From the NCBI RefSeq assembly GCF_010731675.1, contig NZ_AP022584.1, positions 558,001 to 622,000 of the forward strand: a DNA stretch of 64,000 nucleotides, in the 5' to 3' direction. The notes under the pieces are model-generated. The model ran no database searches. It was not told the origin of the DNA and saw only the letters and a program-made list of their open reading frames with translations. The position numbers and the translations under genes are program-made. The DNA comes from Mycobacterium marseillense. Lineage in GTDB: Bacteria; Actinomycetota; Actinomycetes; Mycobacteriales; Mycobacteriaceae. Of this stretch, positions 1-12,389 are shown piece by piece (position 1 is the stretch's first letter; every line of letters starts with the position of its first letter).

Positions 1-1464
1 CCGGTCGGCGATCGGGCCGTCCCGGACCTCCTGGTCGCCGGCGTCACGCTGCGTGCTCAGGAGGTGCGGCCAGGTGACCTCTTCGCGGCCCTGCCGGGCG
101 CGCTCACTCACGGCGCGCGTTATGCGGGCGACGCGATCGAACGCGGCGCGGTCGCGGTGCTCACCGATGCGGCCGGGGTGACCGAGATGGGCGCCCTAGC
201 CCAGAGCGTGCCCACCCTGGTGCACCCGGACCCGCGCGGCGCGCTCGGCGGGCTGGCCGCGACCGTGTACGGCAACCCGTCCGAGCGAGTGAACGTCGTC
301 GGCATCACCGGCACGTCCGGCAAGACCACCACGACCTATCTGGTCGAATCCGCCCTGCGCGCCGCCGGCCGCGCGGTCGGGCTGATCGGCACCATCGGGG
401 TTCGCGTCGACGGCGCCGACATTCCCAGCGCGCTGACCACCCCGGAGGCCCCCGCCCTGCAGGCGATGCTGGCGGCGATGGCCGAACAGGGCGTGGACAC
501 CGTCGTCATGGAGGTCTCCAGCCACGCCCTGGCGCTGGGCCGCGTGGACGGAACCGGGTTCGCCGTCGGCGGTTTCACCAACCTCTCGCGCGATCACCTC
601 GACTTCCACCCGACCATGGCCGACTACTTCGAGGCCAAGGCGTTGCTTTTCGACCCGAACTCGCCGCTGCGGGCCCGGCGCGCCGTCGTCTGCGTCGACG
701 ACGAGGCCGGACGCGCCATGGCGGCCCGCGCCGGCGACGCGATCACCGTCAGCGCCGAGGACCAACCCGCCCACTGGCGCGCCATCGACATCGCTCCGAT
801 GGGTGCCGGGGGCCAACGGTTCACCGCCATCGACCCCGCCGGCGCGCGCCATCAGCTGGGCATTCGGTTGCCCGGCCACTACAACGTCGCCAATTGCCTT
901 GTGGCACTGGCTCTTTTGGATGCCGTTGGGGTGTCTCCGGACCAGGCGGCGGCGGGGCTGCTGCAGGCCCGCGTGCCCGGGCGCATGGAGGAGGTCGACG
1001 CCGGCCAGGATTTTTTGGCGCTGGTCGACTACGCCCACAAGCCGGGCGCGTTGCGCGCGGTGCTGACCACCCTGGCGCGTCCGGAGCGCCGGCTGGCGGT
1101 GGTGTTCGGCGCCGGCGGCGAACGCGATCCGGGCAAACGCGCGCCGATGGGCGCGACCGCGGCCGAGCTGGCCGATCTGGTCGTCGTCACCGACGACAAT
1201 CCGCGCGGCGAGGACCCGGCGTCGATTCGTCGCGAAATCCTGGCCGGAGCGACCGAAAGCGGTTGCGCGGCAGACATTGTCGAGATCGCCGACCGGCGCG
1301 ACGCGATCAGGCACGCCGTCGCCTGGGCGGGTCCGAACGACGTCGTGCTGATCGCCGGCAAGGGCCACGAAACCGGCCAGAGTGCCGGCGGGCACACCCG
1401 CCCCTTCGACGACCGGGTCGAGCTGGCGCAGGCGCTGCGCGACCTCGACGGGGCGCAGCGATGA
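1..1464 (+). CDS. murE: UDP-MurNAc-tripeptide synthetase MurE, 5' truncated by window
   Basis: Adds meso-diaminopimelate to UDP-MurNAc-L-Ala-D-Glu in the cytoplasmic stage of peptidoglycan synthesis. The frame is open from base 1 (it reads [20 protein letters not shown] before the GTG at 64), so the true start lies left of the window and the 64 GTG is internal. The Mur-ligase ATP loop GTSGKTTT starts near base 310, and the DNPRGE motif that marks DAP-adding enzymes is at 1195-1212. The C-terminal ligase domain is complete. The stop overlaps the murF start by 4 bases (ATGA), so the genes are translationally coupled. Identification is firm; the missing N-terminus is a few tens of residues by comparison with other mycobacterial MurE. 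Confidence 0.97.
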   Translation, partial: PVGDRAVPDLLVAGVTLRAQEVRPGDLFAALPGALTHGARYAGDAIERGAVAVLTDAAGVTEMGALAQSVPTLVHPDPRGALGGLAATVYGNPSERVNVVGITGTSGKTTTTYLVESALRAAGRAVGLIGTIGVRVDGADIPSALTTPEAPALQAMLAAMAEQGVDTVVMEVSSHALALGRVDGTGFAVGGFTNLSRDHLDFHPTMADYFEAKALLFDPNSPLRARRAVVCVDDEAGRAMAARAGDAITVSAEDQPAHWRAIDIAPMGAGGQRFTAIDPAGARHQLGIRLPGHYNVANCLVALALLDAVGVSPDQAAAGLLQARVPGRMEEVDAGQDFLALVDYAHKPGALRAVLTTLARPERRLAVVFGAGGERDPGKRAPMGATAAELADLVVVTDDNPRGEDPASIRREILAGATESGCAADIVEIADRRDAIRHAVAWAGPNDVVLIAGKGHETGQSAGGHTRPFDDRVELAQALRDLDGAQR

Positions 1465-3011
1465 TCGAGTTGACCGTCGCCCAGATCGCCGACATCGTCG
1501 GCGGCACCCTCGCCGACATCTCGCCGGAGGATGCCGCGGGGCGCCGCGTCACCGGCACGGTGGAATTCGACTCGCGCGCAGTCGGTTCCGGCGGACTCTT
1601 CCTGGCGCTGCCGGGCGCGCGCTCGGACGGCCACGACCACGCGGGCGCGGCGGTCGCCGCCGGTGCGGTGGCGGTGTTGGCCGCCCGGCCGGTCGGGGTC
1701 CCCGCCGTCGTCGTCGCCCCCGAGGGGGCGTCGGGATCACGCGCCGGGGTGCTCGAGCACGACCCGGACGGCTCCGGCGCGGCGGTGCTGGCGGCGCTGG
1801 CCAAACTGGCCCAGGCGGTGGCCGCCGAACTGGTGGCCGGGGGGCTCACCATCGTCGGGATCACCGGATCCTCGGGAAAGACGTCGACCAAGGACCTGGT
1901 GGCGGCCGTGCTGGAGCCGCTGGGCGAGGTCGTCGCCCCGCCGGGATCGTTCAACAACGAGCTGGGGCATCCGTGGACGGTGCTGCGCGCGACGCCCGAC
2001 ACCGACTACTTGGTCCTCGAGATGTCGGCACGCCACCCCGGCAACATCGCCGAACTGGCCGAGATCGCCCCGCCGGCGATCGGGGTGGTCCTCAACGTCG
2101 GCACCGCGCACCTGGGTGAGTTCGGCTCGCGCGAGGCCATCGCGCGAACGAAATCCGAGCTGCCACAATCTGTTCCGGCCTCCGGGGTGGTGATCCTCAA
2201 CGTTGACGACCGGGCCGTGGCGGCCATGGCCGGGGTGACCGCGGCGCGGGTGGTGCGGGTCAGCCGCGCCGAGCACACCGGCGCGGGTCCCAGCCAGCTG
2301 TGGGCCGGGCCGGTGTCGCTCGACGAGTTGGCCAGGCCGTTCTTCACGCTGCACCACCGCGACGACTCCAGGATCCGGCAGGCGCAGGTGCGGCTCGGGG
2401 TCTACGGCGACCATCAGGTCACCAACGCGCTGTGTGCCGCGGCGGTCGCGCTGGAATGCGGCGCCGACGTCGACCAGGTGGCGGCCGCACTCGCCGGGGC
2501 CGGCCCGGTGTCACGGCACCGCATGCACGTCACCACCCGCGCCGACGGCGTCACCGTGATCGACGACGCCTACAACGCCAACCCCGATTCGATGCGCGCC
2601 GGGCTGCAGGCGCTGGCCTGGATCGCCCACGGGGGCGAGGGCGGCGGGCAGCGCCCCGCCGAAAAGCGCAGGAGTTGGGCGGTGCTCGGCGAGATGGCCG
2701 AACTCGGCGAGGACACGATCGCCGAGCATGATCGCATCGGCCGGCTGGCCGTGCGCTTAGATGTGTCTCGACTCGTTGTCGTGGGAAGTGGGAGGTCGAT
2801 GAGCGCCATGCACCACGGAGCGGTCATGGAGGGTTCGTGGGGATCGGCCGATAAGGGGGCGGTCAACGTGGCGGACAGCGCCGCTGCCCTGGCGTTGCTG
2901 CGGGCCGAGCTGCAACCCGGCGACGTCGTCCTGGTCAAGGCCTCCAACGCGGCCGGACTGGGTGCGCTGGCCGACGCCCTGGCGCGTGACGATCGCGGGG
3001 ACCGCCCATGA
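1461..3011 (+). CDS. murF: UDP-MurNAc-tripeptide:D-Ala-D-Ala ligase MurF
   Basis: Adds the D-Ala-D-Ala dipeptide to make UDP-MurNAc-pentapeptide, the last cytoplasmic precursor. The protein is 516 aa. It has the N-terminal Mur domain, the ATP-binding loop [10 protein letters not shown] near residue 135, a central ligase domain, and the conserved [11 protein letters not shown] stretch near residue 370. The ATG at 1461 overlaps the murE stop by 4 bases, and its own stop overlaps the mraY ATG in the same way. Conserved order and overlaps mark it as part of the dcw operon. Nothing unusual is visible. Confidence 0.97.
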   Translation: MIELTVAQIADIVGGTLADISPEDAAGRRVTGTVEFDSRAVGSGGLFLALPGARSDGHDHAGAAVAAGAVAVLAARPVGVPAVVVAPEGASGSRAGVLEHDPDGSGAAVLAALAKLAQAVAAELVAGGLTIVGITGSSGKTSTKDLVAAVLEPLGEVVAPPGSFNNELGHPWTVLRATPDTDYLVLEMSARHPGNIAELAEIAPPAIGVVLNVGTAHLGEFGSREAIARTKSELPQSVPASGVVILNVDDRAVAAMAGVTAARVVRVSRAEHTGAGPSQLWAGPVSLDELARPFFTLHHRDDSRIRQAQVRLGVYGDHQVTNALCAAAVALECGADVDQVAAALAGAGPVSRHRMHVTTRADGVTVIDDAYNANPDSMRAGLQALAWIAHGGEGGGQRPAEKRRSWAVLGEMAELGEDTIAEHDRIGRLAVRLDVSRLVVVGSGRSMSAMHHGAVMEGSWGSADKGAVNVADSAAALALLRAELQPGDVVLVKASNAAGLGALADALARDDRGDRP

Positions 3012-4087
3012 GGCAGATCCTCATCGCGGTCGCCGTCGCGCTGACCGTGTCGATCCTGTTGACCCCGGCGCTGATCCGGCTGTTCACCCGGCAGGGATTC
3101 GGCCACCACACCCGTGAGGACGGCCCACCGACCCACCACGCCAAGCGCGGCACGCCGTCGATGGGTGGCGTCGCCATTGTGGCCGGCATCTGGGCCGGCT
3201 ACCTCGGAACCCACCTGGCCGGGCTGGCGTTCAACGGCGAGGGCGTCTCCGCATCGGGACTGCTGGTGCTCGGCCTGGCCACCGTCCTGGGCGGCGTCGG
3301 CTTTCTCGACGACCTGATCAAGATCCGCCGGTCGCGCAATCTCGGACTGAACAAGACCGCCAAGACGGTCGGACAAATCACCGCCGCGGTCCTGTTCGGC
3401 GTGCTGGTGCTGGGATTCCACAATGCCAACGGGCTGACACCGGGCAGCCCCGATCTGTCCTACGTACGCGAGATCGCCACGGTCACACTGACTCCGGCGC
3501 TGTTCGTGCTGTTTTGCGTGATCATCGTCAGTTCCTGGTCCAACGCGGTCAACTTCACCGACGGCCTCGACGGGCTGGCCGCGGGCACCATGGCGATGGT
3601 CACCGCGGCCTACGTGCTGATCACCTTCTGGCAGTACCGCAACGCGTGCGTCACCGCGCCCGGGCTGGGCTGCTACAACGTGCGCGACCCGCTGGACCTG
3701 GCGATCGTCGCCGCCGCCACCGCGGGTGCCTGCATCGGCTTTTTGTGGTGGAACGCCGCGCCCGCCAAGATCTTCATGGGCGACACCGGCTCGCTGGCGT
3801 TGGGCGGCATCATCGCCGGCATCTCGGTCACCAGCCGCACCGAAATCCTTGCGGTGGTGCTGGGTTCGCTGTTCGTCGCCGAGGCCGGCTCGGTGGTGTT
3901 GCAAATCCTGACTTTCCGCACCACCGGGCGCCGGGTGTTCCGGATGGCGCCGTTTCACCATCACTTCGAACTGGCCGGCTGGGCCGAAACCACGGTCATT
4001 ATCCGTTTCTGGTTGCTCACCGCGATCGCCTGCGGGCTGGGCGTGGCCCTTTTCTACGGTGAGTGGCTGGCCGCGATCGGTGCCTGA
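3008..4087 (+). CDS. mraY: Phospho-MurNAc-pentapeptide transferase MraY
   Basis: Integral membrane enzyme that transfers phospho-MurNAc-pentapeptide to undecaprenyl phosphate, making lipid I. The 359-aa protein is rich in hydrophobic helices (about ten). It carries the family signatures: the [22 protein letters not shown] region near residue 35, [10 protein letters not shown], the [10 protein letters not shown] catalytic loop, and [12 protein letters not shown] near the C-terminus. The start overlaps the murF stop and the stop shares its last base with the murD ATG (TGATG). Length matches mycobacterial MraY. Confidence 0.97.
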   Translation: MRQILIAVAVALTVSILLTPALIRLFTRQGFGHHTREDGPPTHHAKRGTPSMGGVAIVAGIWAGYLGTHLAGLAFNGEGVSASGLLVLGLATVLGGVGFLDDLIKIRRSRNLGLNKTAKTVGQITAAVLFGVLVLGFHNANGLTPGSPDLSYVREIATVTLTPALFVLFCVIIVSSWSNAVNFTDGLDGLAAGTMAMVTAAYVLITFWQYRNACVTAPGLGCYNVRDPLDLAIVAAATAGACIGFLWWNAAPAKIFMGDTGSLALGGIIAGISVTSRTEILAVVLGSLFVAEAGSVVLQILTFRTTGRRVFRMAPFHHHFELAGWAETTVIIRFWLLTAIACGLGVALFYGEWLAAIGA

Positions 4088-5544
4088 TGAGCGGTCTTGA
4101 CCCCTTGGCGCCGGGCGCGGCGGTGCTGGTGGCCGGCGGTGGGGTGACGGGCAAGGCGGTGCTGGCGGCCCTGACCCGCTTCGGCGCGGTGCCGACCCTG
4201 TGCGACGACGACCCGGCCACCCTGCGCGGGTACGCCGACGCGGGGGTGGCGACCGCGCCGACGGCCGCGGCCGCCGAGCAGATTTCCCGCTACGCCCTAG
4301 TGGTGACCAGCCCCGGCTTCTCGCCGACCACGCCGCTGCTTGTCGCCGCCGCGGCGGCGGGCGTGCCCGTCTGGGGTGATGTCGAGCTGGCCTGGCGGCT
4401 GGACGCCGCGGGTCACTACGGAACGCCGCGCCGCTGGCTGGTGGTGACCGGGACGAACGGCAAGACGACGACGACGTCGATGCTGCACGCCATGCTGACC
4501 GCCGCGGGGCGGCCAAACCTGTTGTGCGGCAACATCGGCAGCCCGGTGCTCGACGTTCTGGACCGACCCGCCGAGCTGCTGGCCGTCGAATTGTCCAGCT
4601 TCCAGCTGCACTGGGCGCCCTCGCTGCGGCCCGAGGGCGGCGCGGTCCTCAACATCGCCGAGGACCACCTGGACTGGCATGGCACCCTGGCCGACTACGC
4701 CGCGGCCAAATCCCGGGTGCTCGACGGCCGGGTGGCCGTCGTCGGCCTGGACGACGCCCGGGCCGCGGCACTGCTGGGCACCGCACGCGCCCCGGTGCGC
4801 GCCGGCTTCCGGCTGGGCGAGCCGGCCGTGGGGGAACTCGGCGTGCGCGACGGCCACCTGATCGACCGCGCCTTCGCCGACGACCTGACGCTGGCGCCCG
4901 TCGCGTCGATACCGGTCCCCGGCCCCGTCGGCGTGCTCGACGCCCTCGCCGCCGCCGCGCTGGCCCGCAGCGTCGGGGTGCCGGCCGAGGCCATCGCGTC
5001 CGCGCTCGCGACCTTCCAAGTGGGCCGGCACCGAGCCGAGGTCGTGGCCGTCGCCGACGGCGTCACCTACGTCGACGACTCCAAGGCCACCAATCCGCAC
5101 GCCGCCGAGGCGTCCGTGCTGGCCTACCCCCGGGTCGTCTGGATCGCCGGCGGCCTGCTGAAGGGCGCATCGGTCGACGCCGAGGTCGCCAGGATCGCGT
5201 CACGGCTGGTCGGGGCGGTGCTCATCGGCCGAGATCGGCAAGAGGTTGCAGAGGCGTTATCGCGACACGCGCCGGATGTCCCCGTCCTCCACGTTGTGAC
5301 AGGCGAGGATGCTGGTATGGATGCGACTGCTGTGGTTTTTGGGGCAGATGTGACAGAAGTGAAACATTTGGGCGGGGATCTCGGCACTGCGGTCATGAAC
5401 GCGGCGGTGGCCGCCGCTCGTGGCCTGGCCGCGGCCGGCGACACGGTCCTGCTGGCACCGGCGGGCGCATCGTTCGACCAGTTCGCAGGGTACGCCGACC
5501 GGGGCGACGCGTTCGCGGCCGCCGTGCGCGCGGCGCTCCGGTAG
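4087..5544 (+). CDS. murD: UDP-MurNAc-L-alanine:D-glutamate ligase MurD
   Basis: Cytoplasmic ligase that adds D-glutamate to UDP-MurNAc-L-Ala. The 485-aa protein shows a Rossmann-like N-terminus ([13 protein letters not shown]), the ATP loop GTNGKTTT near residue 128, [10 protein letters not shown], and the C-terminal [12 protein letters not shown] motif. I place the start at the ATG overlapping the mraY stop rather than 24 bases upstream, because TGATG coupling fits the rest of the operon and the extra eight residues lie inside mraY. Seven bases separate its stop from the ftsW GTG. Confidence 0.96.
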   Translation: MSGLDPLAPGAAVLVAGGGVTGKAVLAALTRFGAVPTLCDDDPATLRGYADAGVATAPTAAAAEQISRYALVVTSPGFSPTTPLLVAAAAAGVPVWGDVELAWRLDAAGHYGTPRRWLVVTGTNGKTTTTSMLHAMLTAAGRPNLLCGNIGSPVLDVLDRPAELLAVELSSFQLHWAPSLRPEGGAVLNIAEDHLDWHGTLADYAAAKSRVLDGRVAVVGLDDARAAALLGTARAPVRAGFRLGEPAVGELGVRDGHLIDRAFADDLTLAPVASIPVPGPVGVLDALAAAALARSVGVPAEAIASALATFQVGRHRAEVVAVADGVTYVDDSKATNPHAAEASVLAYPRVVWIAGGLLKGASVDAEVARIASRLVGAVLIGRDRQEVAEALSRHAPDVPVLHVVTGEDAGMDATAVVFGADVTEVKHLGGDLGTAVMNAAVAAARGLAAAGDTVLLAPAGASFDQFAGYADRGDAFAAAVRAALR

Positions 5545-5551
5545 GGCGGGC

Positions 5552-7258
5552 GTGGGTAACGCACTGACCCGGCTCCTGGGCCGGGGTAAAGCGACCGGCG
5601 GGACCGAGCAAGGGCCCGTGGAGAACGCCGAGCCGGTGGTGGAGGCCACCGACGCGTCCCCGGACGACGCCGACCAGGCCGACAAGGCCGACAAGCCCCC
5701 CAAAGCCCCGAAGGCACCCAAGGCGATAAAGGACAAGGCCGCCGGCAGCGACGGCGGGTCGCACAACCGGTTCGGCGCCTGGCTCAGCCGGCCCATGACC
5801 TCGTTTCACCTGATCATCGCCATCGCCGGCTTGCTGACGACGCTCGGGCTGATCATGGTGCTCTCGGCGTCGGGCGTGCGGTCCTACGACGCCGACGGGT
5901 CGGCCTGGATCATCTTCGGCAAGCAGGTCCTGTGGACGGTGATCGGGCTCATCGCCTGCTACACTGCGTTGCGGACGTCGGTGCGGTTCATCCGCCGCGT
6001 CGCGTTCACCGGCTACGTCATCACCGTCATCCTGCTGGTCTTGGTCCTCGTTCCCGGCATCGGCAACCTGGCCAACGGGTCCCGCAAGTGGTTCGTGGTC
6101 GCGGGCTTTTCCATGCAGCCCTCCGAGCTGGCCAAGATCGCCTTCGCCATCTGGGGCGCGCACATGCTGGCGGCCCGCCGCCTCGAGCGCGCCACCCTGC
6201 GCGAACTGCTGATCCCGCTGGTGCCGGCGGCGGTGATCGCGCTGGCGTTGATCGTCGCGCAGCCCGACCTCGGGCAGACGGTGTCGCTGGGCATCATCCT
6301 GCTCGCCCTGCTGTGGTACGCCGGCCTGCCGCTGCGCGTCTTCGGCACCTCGCTGCTGGCGGTGTTCATGGCCGGTTCGGTCCTGGCGATGTCGGCCGGC
6401 TACCGGTCCGAGCGGGTGCGGTCCTGGATCAACCCCGAGAACGACCCGCAGGACACCGGCTACCAGGCCCGGCAGGCGAAATTCGCGCTGGCCCACGGCG
6501 GCATCTTCGGCGACGGCCTGGGCCAGGGCACCGCCAAATGGAACTACCTGCCCAACGCCCACAACGACTTCATCTTCGCGATCATCGGCGAGGAGCTCGG
6601 TTTCATCGGCGCGTTCGGGCTGCTGGTCCTGTTCGGGCTGTTCGCCTACACCGGGATGCGGATCGCCCGCCGGTCGGCCGACCCGTTCCTGCGGCTGCTG
6701 ACCGCCACCACGACGATGTGGGTGCTGGGCCAGGCCTTCATCAACATCGGCTATGTCATCGGCATCCTCCCGGTGACGGGCATCCAGCTTCCGCTCATCT
6801 CCGCCGGTGGAACCTCCACCGCGGCAACACTTTTCATGATCGGGATCATGGCCAACGCGGCCCGCCACGAGCCCGAGGCGGTGGCCGCGCTGCGGGCCGG
6901 TCGCGACGACAAGGTGAACCGGCTGCTGCGGCTGCCGCCGCCCGAGCCCTATTCGCCGACGCGCCTGGAAGCGTTCCGCGACCGCAAGCAGTCGCGCCCG
7001 CAATCGGCCTCGTCATCGGCGTCGCGCAAGGGCGCGGGGTCGCCCGGACGCAAGGCGCCCCGCAACGGCGAGGCACCGCTGCGCCCGACGCCCCCGCGCG
7101 CGGCCGGCCGCGCGGTCCGCCAGTCTGCAGGAAACGCCCGCTCACGGGCGAGGCATCATGGATCTGGCCAGCGCTATGCGAACCTGGGAGCCAATCAGGC
7201 CGCCGGCCGGCGCCAGCAACGGCGCACACGCGCATTGGAAGGTCAGCGTTACGGGTGA
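5552..7258 (+). CDS. ftsW: SEDS peptidoglycan glycosyltransferase FtsW
   Basis: Polytopic membrane protein of the SEDS family that polymerises lipid II at the septum with its partner class B PBP. The 568-aa protein has a charged, Lys/Asp/Pro-rich cytoplasmic N-tail of about 75 residues. About ten transmembrane helices follow, with signature loops [53 protein letters not shown] and PLISAGGTS. It ends in a basic Arg/Ala-rich tail of about 120 residues. The GTG at 5552 lies just after the murD stop; the frame also reads open upstream inside murD, but that part is not FtsW-like. The stop overlaps the murG GTG. Confidence 0.95.
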   Translation: MGNALTRLLGRGKATGGTEQGPVENAEPVVEATDASPDDADQADKADKPPKAPKAPKAIKDKAAGSDGGSHNRFGAWLSRPMTSFHLIIAIAGLLTTLGLIMVLSASGVRSYDADGSAWIIFGKQVLWTVIGLIACYTALRTSVRFIRRVAFTGYVITVILLVLVLVPGIGNLANGSRKWFVVAGFSMQPSELAKIAFAIWGAHMLAARRLERATLRELLIPLVPAAVIALALIVAQPDLGQTVSLGIILLALLWYAGLPLRVFGTSLLAVFMAGSVLAMSAGYRSERVRSWINPENDPQDTGYQARQAKFALAHGGIFGDGLGQGTAKWNYLPNAHNDFIFAIIGEELGFIGAFGLLVLFGLFAYTGMRIARRSADPFLRLLTATTTMWVLGQAFINIGYVIGILPVTGIQLPLISAGGTSTAATLFMIGIMANAARHEPEAVAALRAGRDDKVNRLLRLPPPEPYSPTRLEAFRDRKQSRPQSASSSASRKGAGSPGRKAPRNGEAPLRPTPPRAAGRAVRQSAGNARSRARHHGSGQRYANLGANQAAGRRQQRRTRALEGQRYG

Positions 7259-8478
7259 ACGACACGGTCAACGAGCCGACCGGCGGGCGGGGGGCAGACC
7301 CTCTGCCCGCCGGTGCCGCGTTGTCGGCTTTTAAGCCCTTGTCGGTCGTGCTGGCCGGCGGGGGAACCGCCGGCCACGTCGAGCCGGCAATGGCCGTCGC
7401 CGACGCGCTGAGCGCGCTCGACCCGAAGGTCCGGATCACCGCGCTGGGCACGGCGCGGGGGCTCGAGACCCGGCTGGTGCCCGCGCGCGGCTACAACCTC
7501 GAGCTGATCACACCCGTGCCGCTGCCGCGCAAGCCCAGCGGCGACCTGGCCCGCCTGCCCTCGCGGGTGTGGCGGGCCGTCCGGGAAACCCGCGCCGTGC
7601 TGACCGCGGTCGACGCCGACGTGGTGATCGGCTTCGGCGGATACGTGGCGCTCCCGGCCTATCTCGCCGCCCGTGGCCTGCCCGGCGGGTACCGGAAGCG
7701 ACGGGTCCCGGTGGTGATCCACGAAGCCAACGCCAGCGCCGGGCTGGCCAACCGGGTCGGTGCCCGCAGCGCCGCGCGGGTCCTCTCCGCGGTGCCCGAT
7801 TGCGGCCTCCCGGGCGCCCAGGTGGTCGGGGTGCCGGTGCGCGAGGCCATCACCTCGCTGGACCGCCCGGCGCTGCGCGCCGAAGCGCGCCGCCACTTCG
7901 GTTTCGCCGACGACGCCCGGGTGCTGCTGGTGTTCGGCGGCTCGCAGGGTGCGGCCTCGCTGAACCGGGCCGTCTCCGGGGCGGCCGCGGGGCTGGCCGC
8001 CGCGGGCGTGGCCGTGCTGCACGCGCACGGCCCCAAGAACACGCTCGACCTGCGCGAACCAGGGCCGGGCGACCCGCCGTACGTGGCAGTGCCCTACCTC
8101 GACCGGATGGATCTGGCCTACGCCGCCGCCGACCTGGTGATCTGCCGGTCCGGGGCGATGACGGTTGCCGAGGTCTCGGCGGTGGGCCTGCCGGCGATCT
8201 ACGTGCCCCTGCCGATCGGCAACGGCGAACAGCGGCTCAACGCGCTGCCGGTGGTCAACGCGGGCGGCGGCATGGTGGTCGCCGATGCGGACCTGACCCC
8301 CGAGCTGGTCGCCCGGGAGGTGGCCGCGCTGGTGGGCGACCCGCCGCGGCTGGCGGCGATGACGACGGCCGCCGCGCGCGTGGGACATCCCGACGCGGCC
8401 CGCCAAGTGGCCCAGGCGGCCCTCGACATCGCCAGGAAGGCGCAGCTCGGCCGCTTGTCGGCCGGAGGAAAGCCATGA
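7255..8478 (+). CDS. murG: UDP-GlcNAc:lipid I N-acetylglucosaminyltransferase MurG
   Basis: Peripheral membrane GT-B enzyme that converts lipid I to lipid II. The 407-aa protein starts at a GTG overlapping the ftsW stop by 4 bases. After a non-conserved N-tail of about 35 residues it has the glycine-rich loop [16 protein letters not shown], the [12 protein letters not shown] region, [16 protein letters not shown], and the UDP-GlcNAc binding [25 protein letters not shown] stretch. The order and overlaps are those of the mycobacterial dcw operon. Confidence 0.96.
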   Translation: MNDTVNEPTGGRGADPLPAGAALSAFKPLSVVLAGGGTAGHVEPAMAVADALSALDPKVRITALGTARGLETRLVPARGYNLELITPVPLPRKPSGDLARLPSRVWRAVRETRAVLTAVDADVVIGFGGYVALPAYLAARGLPGGYRKRRVPVVIHEANASAGLANRVGARSAARVLSAVPDCGLPGAQVVGVPVREAITSLDRPALRAEARRHFGFADDARVLLVFGGSQGAASLNRAVSGAAAGLAAAGVAVLHAHGPKNTLDLREPGPGDPPYVAVPYLDRMDLAYAAADLVICRSGAMTVAEVSAVGLPAIYVPLPIGNGEQRLNALPVVNAGGGMVVADADLTPELVAREVAALVGDPPRLAAMTTAAARVGHPDAARQVAQAALDIARKAQLGRLSAGGKP

Positions 8479-9956
8479 CCACCGAGCAGCTGCCGCCCGA
8501 GCTGCAGCGGGTGCACATGGTCGGCATCGGGGGAGCCGGCATGTCGGGCATCGCCCGCATCCTGCTCGACCGCGGCGGGCTGGTCTCCGGCTCGGATGCC
8601 AAGGAGTCACGCGGCATCCACGCGCTGCGAGCCCGCGGCGCCCAGATCACCATCGGCCACGACGCGGCGTCACTGGACCTGCTGCCCGGCGGCGCCAGCG
8701 CGGTCATCACCACGCATGCCGCCATCCCGAAAACCAACCCCGAGCTCGTCGAGGCCCGGCGGCGCGGCATCCCGGTCATCCTGCGGCCGGCCGTGCTGGC
8801 CAAGCTGATGAACGGGCGCACGACGTTGATGGTCACCGGCACGCACGGCAAAACGACGACGACGTCGATGCTGATCGTGGCGCTGCAGCACTGCGGGCGC
8901 GACCCGTCGTTCGCCGTCGGGGGCGAGATGGGGGAGGCCGGGACCAACGCCCACCACGGCAGCGGCGACTGCTTCGTCGCCGAGGCCGACGAGAGCGACG
9001 GGTCACTACTCGAGTACACGCCCAACGTCGCGGTTGTCACCAACATCGAGACCGATCACCTGGACTTCTACGGCAGCGCCGACGCCTACGTCGGCGTATT
9101 CGACTCCTTCGTGGACCGGCTCGCTCCCGGCGGCGCGCTGGTGGTGTGCGTCGATGACCCGGGCGCGGCGGCGCTGGCACGGCGCACGGCCGAACTGGGG
9201 ATTCGGGTCCTGCGCTACGGATCGGGGGCCTCGTTATCCGGCGAGCCCCTGGCCGCCACCTTGTTGTCGTGGCAGCAGCAGGGCACCGAAGCGGTCGCGC
9301 AGATCCAATTGGCGCCCGACTTGGACCCCGAGCAGCACCCGCGGGTGATGCGGCTGTCGGTGCCCGGACGCCACATGGCGCTCAACGCGATGGGCGCACT
9401 GCTGGCGGCCCTCGAGATCGGAGCCCCGGCCGACGCGGTGCTGGACGGGCTGGCCGGCTTCGAGGGGGTGCGCCGCCGATTCGAGCTGGTCGGCACCGCG
9501 GGCAACGGGCAGCCGGTGCGCGTGTTCGACGACTATGCCCATCACCCCACGGAGATCGTCGCCACGCTGGCCGCGGTGCGAACCCTGCTCGAGCAGAGCG
9601 GCGACGGCCGCAGCATCGCGGTGTTCCAGCCCCATTTGTATTCGCGGACAAAGGCTTTCGCTGAGGAGTTCGGTCACGCCCTCGACGCCGCCGACGAGGT
9701 GTTCGTGCTCGACGTCTACGGTGCGCGCGAACAACCGCTGGCCGGTGTCAGCGGGGCCAGCGTCGCCGAGCATGTCAGCGTCCCGGTGCGCTACCTGCCG
9801 AACTTCTCCGCCGCCGCCGAGCAGGTGGCCGCGGTCGCCGGACCCGGCGATGTCATCGTCACGATGGGGGCCGGCGACGTGACCCTGCTGGGACCCGAGA
9901 TCGTCACGGCGCTGCGGGTGCGGGCCAACCGTGGCGCACCGGGGGCGCTGCGATGA
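8475..9956 (+). CDS. murC: UDP-MurNAc:L-alanine ligase MurC
   Basis: First amino-acid ligase of the muropeptide pathway. The 493-aa protein starts at an ATG that overlaps the murG stop and has a good ribosome site (GGAGG, 8464-8468) inside murG. It carries the N-terminal [14 protein letters not shown] loop, the ATP loop GTHGKTTT near residue 121, [19 protein letters not shown], and the C-terminal [10 protein letters not shown] motif. Its stop overlaps the ftsQ ATG. No anomalies are seen. Confidence 0.97.
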   Translation: MTTEQLPPELQRVHMVGIGGAGMSGIARILLDRGGLVSGSDAKESRGIHALRARGAQITIGHDAASLDLLPGGASAVITTHAAIPKTNPELVEARRRGIPVILRPAVLAKLMNGRTTLMVTGTHGKTTTTSMLIVALQHCGRDPSFAVGGEMGEAGTNAHHGSGDCFVAEADESDGSLLEYTPNVAVVTNIETDHLDFYGSADAYVGVFDSFVDRLAPGGALVVCVDDPGAAALARRTAELGIRVLRYGSGASLSGEPLAATLLSWQQQGTEAVAQIQLAPDLDPEQHPRVMRLSVPGRHMALNAMGALLAALEIGAPADAVLDGLAGFEGVRRRFELVGTAGNGQPVRVFDDYAHHPTEIVATLAAVRTLLEQSGDGRSIAVFQPHLYSRTKAFAEEFGHALDAADEVFVLDVYGAREQPLAGVSGASVAEHVSVPVRYLPNFSAAAEQVAAVAGPGDVIVTMGAGDVTLLGPEIVTALRVRANRGAPGALR

Positions 9957-10903
9957 CCCAGCCGCCGCCCGAACCGACCGTCGGCGATCAGGCCGACAAC
10001 CCGGTCCCGGACGACGCCGCCACCGAACCGCTGGTCACCGGGGCGGGCGACCAGGCGGCCGCCGATCAAACGCCCGATCCCGCGGAGGTCGAGGGGCCGC
10101 GCCGGCGCGCCCGGCGGGAGCGCGCCGAACGCCGCGCCGCCCAGGCCCGCGCCACCGCCATCGAAGAGGCGCGCCGCGAAGCCAAGCGCCGGGCCACCGG
10201 ACGGCCGGTCCACGAGCCCAAACCCGTTGCGCGCGGCGTCGTTCGGGGGCTCAAGATGCTGTTGGTCACCATCCTGCTGGTGATCGTCGGCGTCGGGCTG
10301 GCATTGGTCCTCTATTTCACGCCGGCCATGTCGGCCCGCAACATCGTCGTCATCGGAACCGGCGCGGTGACCCGGGAAGAGGTCCTGGACGCGGCCCGGG
10401 TGCGGCCCGGCACCCCGCTGCTGCAGATCAACACCAGCCAGGTCGCCGACCGGGTGGCGGCGATCCGCCGAGTGGCCAGCGCGCGCGTGCAGCGCCAGTA
10501 CCCGTCCGCGCTGCGGATCACCATCGTCGAGCGAGTCCCGGTGGCGGTCAAAGACTTTCCCGACGGCCCACACCTGTTCGACCGCGACGGCGTGGACTTC
10601 GCAACCGGCCCGCCGCCACCCGCTTTGCCCTACCTCGACGTCGCCGATCCGGGGCCCAACGACCCGGCCACCAAGGCCGCCCTGCAGGTGCTCACCGCGC
10701 TGCGTCCCGAGGTCTCCGACCAGGTCGGCCGGGTCGCGGCCCCCTCGGTGGCCTCGATCACCCTGACGCTGGGCGACGGCCGGGTGGTGATCTGGGGGAC
10801 CACCGACCGCACCGACGAGAAGGCCGAGAAGCTGTCCGCGCTGTTGACCCAGCCCGGCAAGGTCTACGACGTATCCAGCCCGGACCTGCCGACGGTCAAG
10901 TAG
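9953..10903 (+). CDS. ftsQ: Divisome protein FtsQ/DivIB with POTRA domain
   Basis: Single-pass membrane divisome scaffold. The 316-aa protein has a long acidic-then-basic cytoplasmic tail (about 95 residues, with runs of Arg and Ala). One hydrophobic helix ([20 protein letters not shown]) sits near residue 100. The extracytoplasmic POTRA domain follows ([19 protein letters not shown]) and then the FtsQ beta domain. The ATG overlaps the murC stop, ending the run of coupled mur/fts genes. The next gene, ftsZ, is separated by 263 bases and probably has its own promoter. Confidence 0.94.
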   Translation: MTQPPPEPTVGDQADNPVPDDAATEPLVTGAGDQAAADQTPDPAEVEGPRRRARRERAERRAAQARATAIEEARREAKRRATGRPVHEPKPVARGVVRGLKMLLVTILLVIVGVGLALVLYFTPAMSARNIVVIGTGAVTREEVLDAARVRPGTPLLQINTSQVADRVAAIRRVASARVQRQYPSALRITIVERVPVAVKDFPDGPHLFDRDGVDFATGPPPPALPYLDVADPGPNDPATKAALQVLTALRPEVSDQVGRVAAPSVASITLTLGDGRVVIWGTTDRTDEKAEKLSALLTQPGKVYDVSSPDLPTVK

Positions 10904-11166
10904 CGATCTTCGTCACGTCGCGCCCGCCGCGGCGCCGCCGAACAGCGCGCACGCCCGCTCAGCCGCGGAAAAATGCCCAAAATTTGCGGGACGCGTGTCG
11001 GCGCGCCTGCGGGGTTAGCGCGCGCCATGCCCATACCGTTCTGGTTGCGCGGAACTACTTGACATAACTCTAACTCTATGGTTGAGGTTGAGGGTTTGCC
11101 AGGGAGGACCGCGACCGTCCGGAGGAGCACCACCGGGAGAGCCGAGCCCATCAGGGAGGAAGACGA
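10904..11166 (+). promoter_or_regulatory. ftsQ-ftsZ leader with candidate promoter
   Basis: This 263-base non-coding gap precedes ftsZ. A perfect TTGACA hexamer lies at 11059-11064, followed by short direct repeats (AACTCT twice, then GGTTGA twice) and several purine-rich Shine-Dalgarno-like stretches. The last, GGGAGGA around 11154-11160, is spaced for the ATG at 11167. I do not see a convincing -10 box at 17 bases from the TTGACA, so the exact promoter is inferred. Separate promoters for ftsZ are known in mycobacteria. Confidence 0.4.
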
Positions 11167-12327
11167 ATGATGACCCCCCCGCACAACTACCTGGCCGTGA
11201 TCAAGGTCGTGGGTATCGGTGGCGGCGGCGTCAACGCCGTCAACCGAATGATCGAACAGGGCCTCAAGGGCGTCGAGTTCATCGCGATCAACACGGACGC
11301 GCAGGCGCTGTTGATGAGCGATGCGGACGTCAAACTCGACGTGGGGCGCGACTCCACCCGCGGCCTGGGCGCCGGCGCCGACCCGGAGGTCGGGCGCAGG
11401 GCCGCCGAGGACGCCAAGGACGAGATCGAGGAGCTGCTGCGCGGGGCGGACATGGTGTTCGTCACCGCCGGTGAGGGCGGCGGCACCGGCACCGGCGGGG
11501 CCCCCGTCGTCGCCAGCATCGCCCGCAAGTTGGGCGCACTGACCGTCGGTGTGGTCACCCGGCCGTTCTCGTTCGAGGGCAAGCGGCGCGGCAACCAGGC
11601 CGAGAGTGGTATCGCGGCGCTGCGCGAGAGCTGCGACACCCTGATCGTGATCCCCAACGACCGGCTGCTGCAGATGGGCGACGCCGCGGTGTCGCTCATG
11701 GACGCCTTCCGCAGCGCCGACGAGGTGCTGCTCAACGGTGTCCAGGGCATCACCGACCTGATCACCACCCCGGGTCTGATCAACGTCGACTTCGCCGACG
11801 TGAAGGGCATCATGTCCGGCGCCGGCACCGCGCTGATGGGTATCGGCTCGGCGCGCGGTGAGGGCCGCTCGCTCAAGGCCGCCGAGATCGCCATCAACTC
11901 GCCGCTGCTGGAGGCGTCGATGGAGGGTGCGCAGGGCGTGCTGATGTCGATCGCCGGTGGCAGCGACCTCGGCCTGTTCGAGATCAACGAGGCGGCCTCG
12001 CTGGTGCAGGACGCCGCGCACCAGGACGCCAACATCATCTTCGGTACCGTCATCGACGACTCGCTGGGCGACGAGGTGCGCGTCACCGTCATCGCGGCGG
12101 GCTTCGACGCCACCGGCCCCGGCCGCAAACCCGTCATCGGGGGCAATGCCGACAAGGAAGAGAAGGTCGGGGCGCACCGCATCGAGTCGGCGAAGGCCGG
12201 CAAGCTCACCTCGACGTTGTTCGAACCGGTCGACGCGGTCAGCGTGCCGGTGCACACGAATGGTTCGACCTTGAATATTGGTGGCGATGACGACGACGTC
12301 GACGTGCCGCCGTTCATGCGCCGCTGA
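11167..12327 (+). CDS. ftsZ: Tubulin-like cell division GTPase FtsZ
   Basis: Polymerises into the Z-ring at midcell. The 386-aa protein shows the N-terminal [17 protein letters not shown] core, the tubulin signature [10 protein letters not shown], the synergy region NVDFADVK, a variable linker, and the conserved C-terminal peptide [10 protein letters not shown] used for SepF/FtsW contacts. Two ATG codons in tandem (11167 and 11170) are both usable; the GGGAGGA ribosome site is 6-9 bases upstream. The tail has a 7-residue insertion (around GNADKEEK) relative to the M. tuberculosis protein as I remember it. Confidence 0.98.
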   Translation: MMTPPHNYLAVIKVVGIGGGGVNAVNRMIEQGLKGVEFIAINTDAQALLMSDADVKLDVGRDSTRGLGAGADPEVGRRAAEDAKDEIEELLRGADMVFVTAGEGGGTGTGGAPVVASIARKLGALTVGVVTRPFSFEGKRRGNQAESGIAALRESCDTLIVIPNDRLLQMGDAAVSLMDAFRSADEVLLNGVQGITDLITTPGLINVDFADVKGIMSGAGTALMGIGSARGEGRSLKAAEIAINSPLLEASMEGAQGVLMSIAGGSDLGLFEINEAASLVQDAAHQDANIIFGTVIDDSLGDEVRVTVIAAGFDATGPGRKPVIGGNADKEEKVGAHRIESAKAGKLTSTLFEPVDAVSVPVHTNGSTLNIGGDDDDVDVPPFMRR

Positions 12328-12389
12328 GGTCTCAATTTGCTTGCCACTGCGCGACAAACCGGCCTCGAAACATAGAGGGCCCTACGTCG

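Noticed and set aside
894..3011. Long plus-strand frame starting inside murE and reading into murF
   Set aside because: The first ~190 codons are a frameshifted reading of murE; murF starts at 1461 with an ATGA overlap.
2570..4516. 648-codon minus-strand open frame
   Set aside because: It is antisense to murF, mraY and murD; its Arg/Pro/Ala/Ser-rich, low-complexity translation is a GC-rich shadow.
12328..12389. Riboswitch or attenuator between ftsZ and pgeF
   Set aside because: Only about 60 bases, with no stable alternative stems visible.
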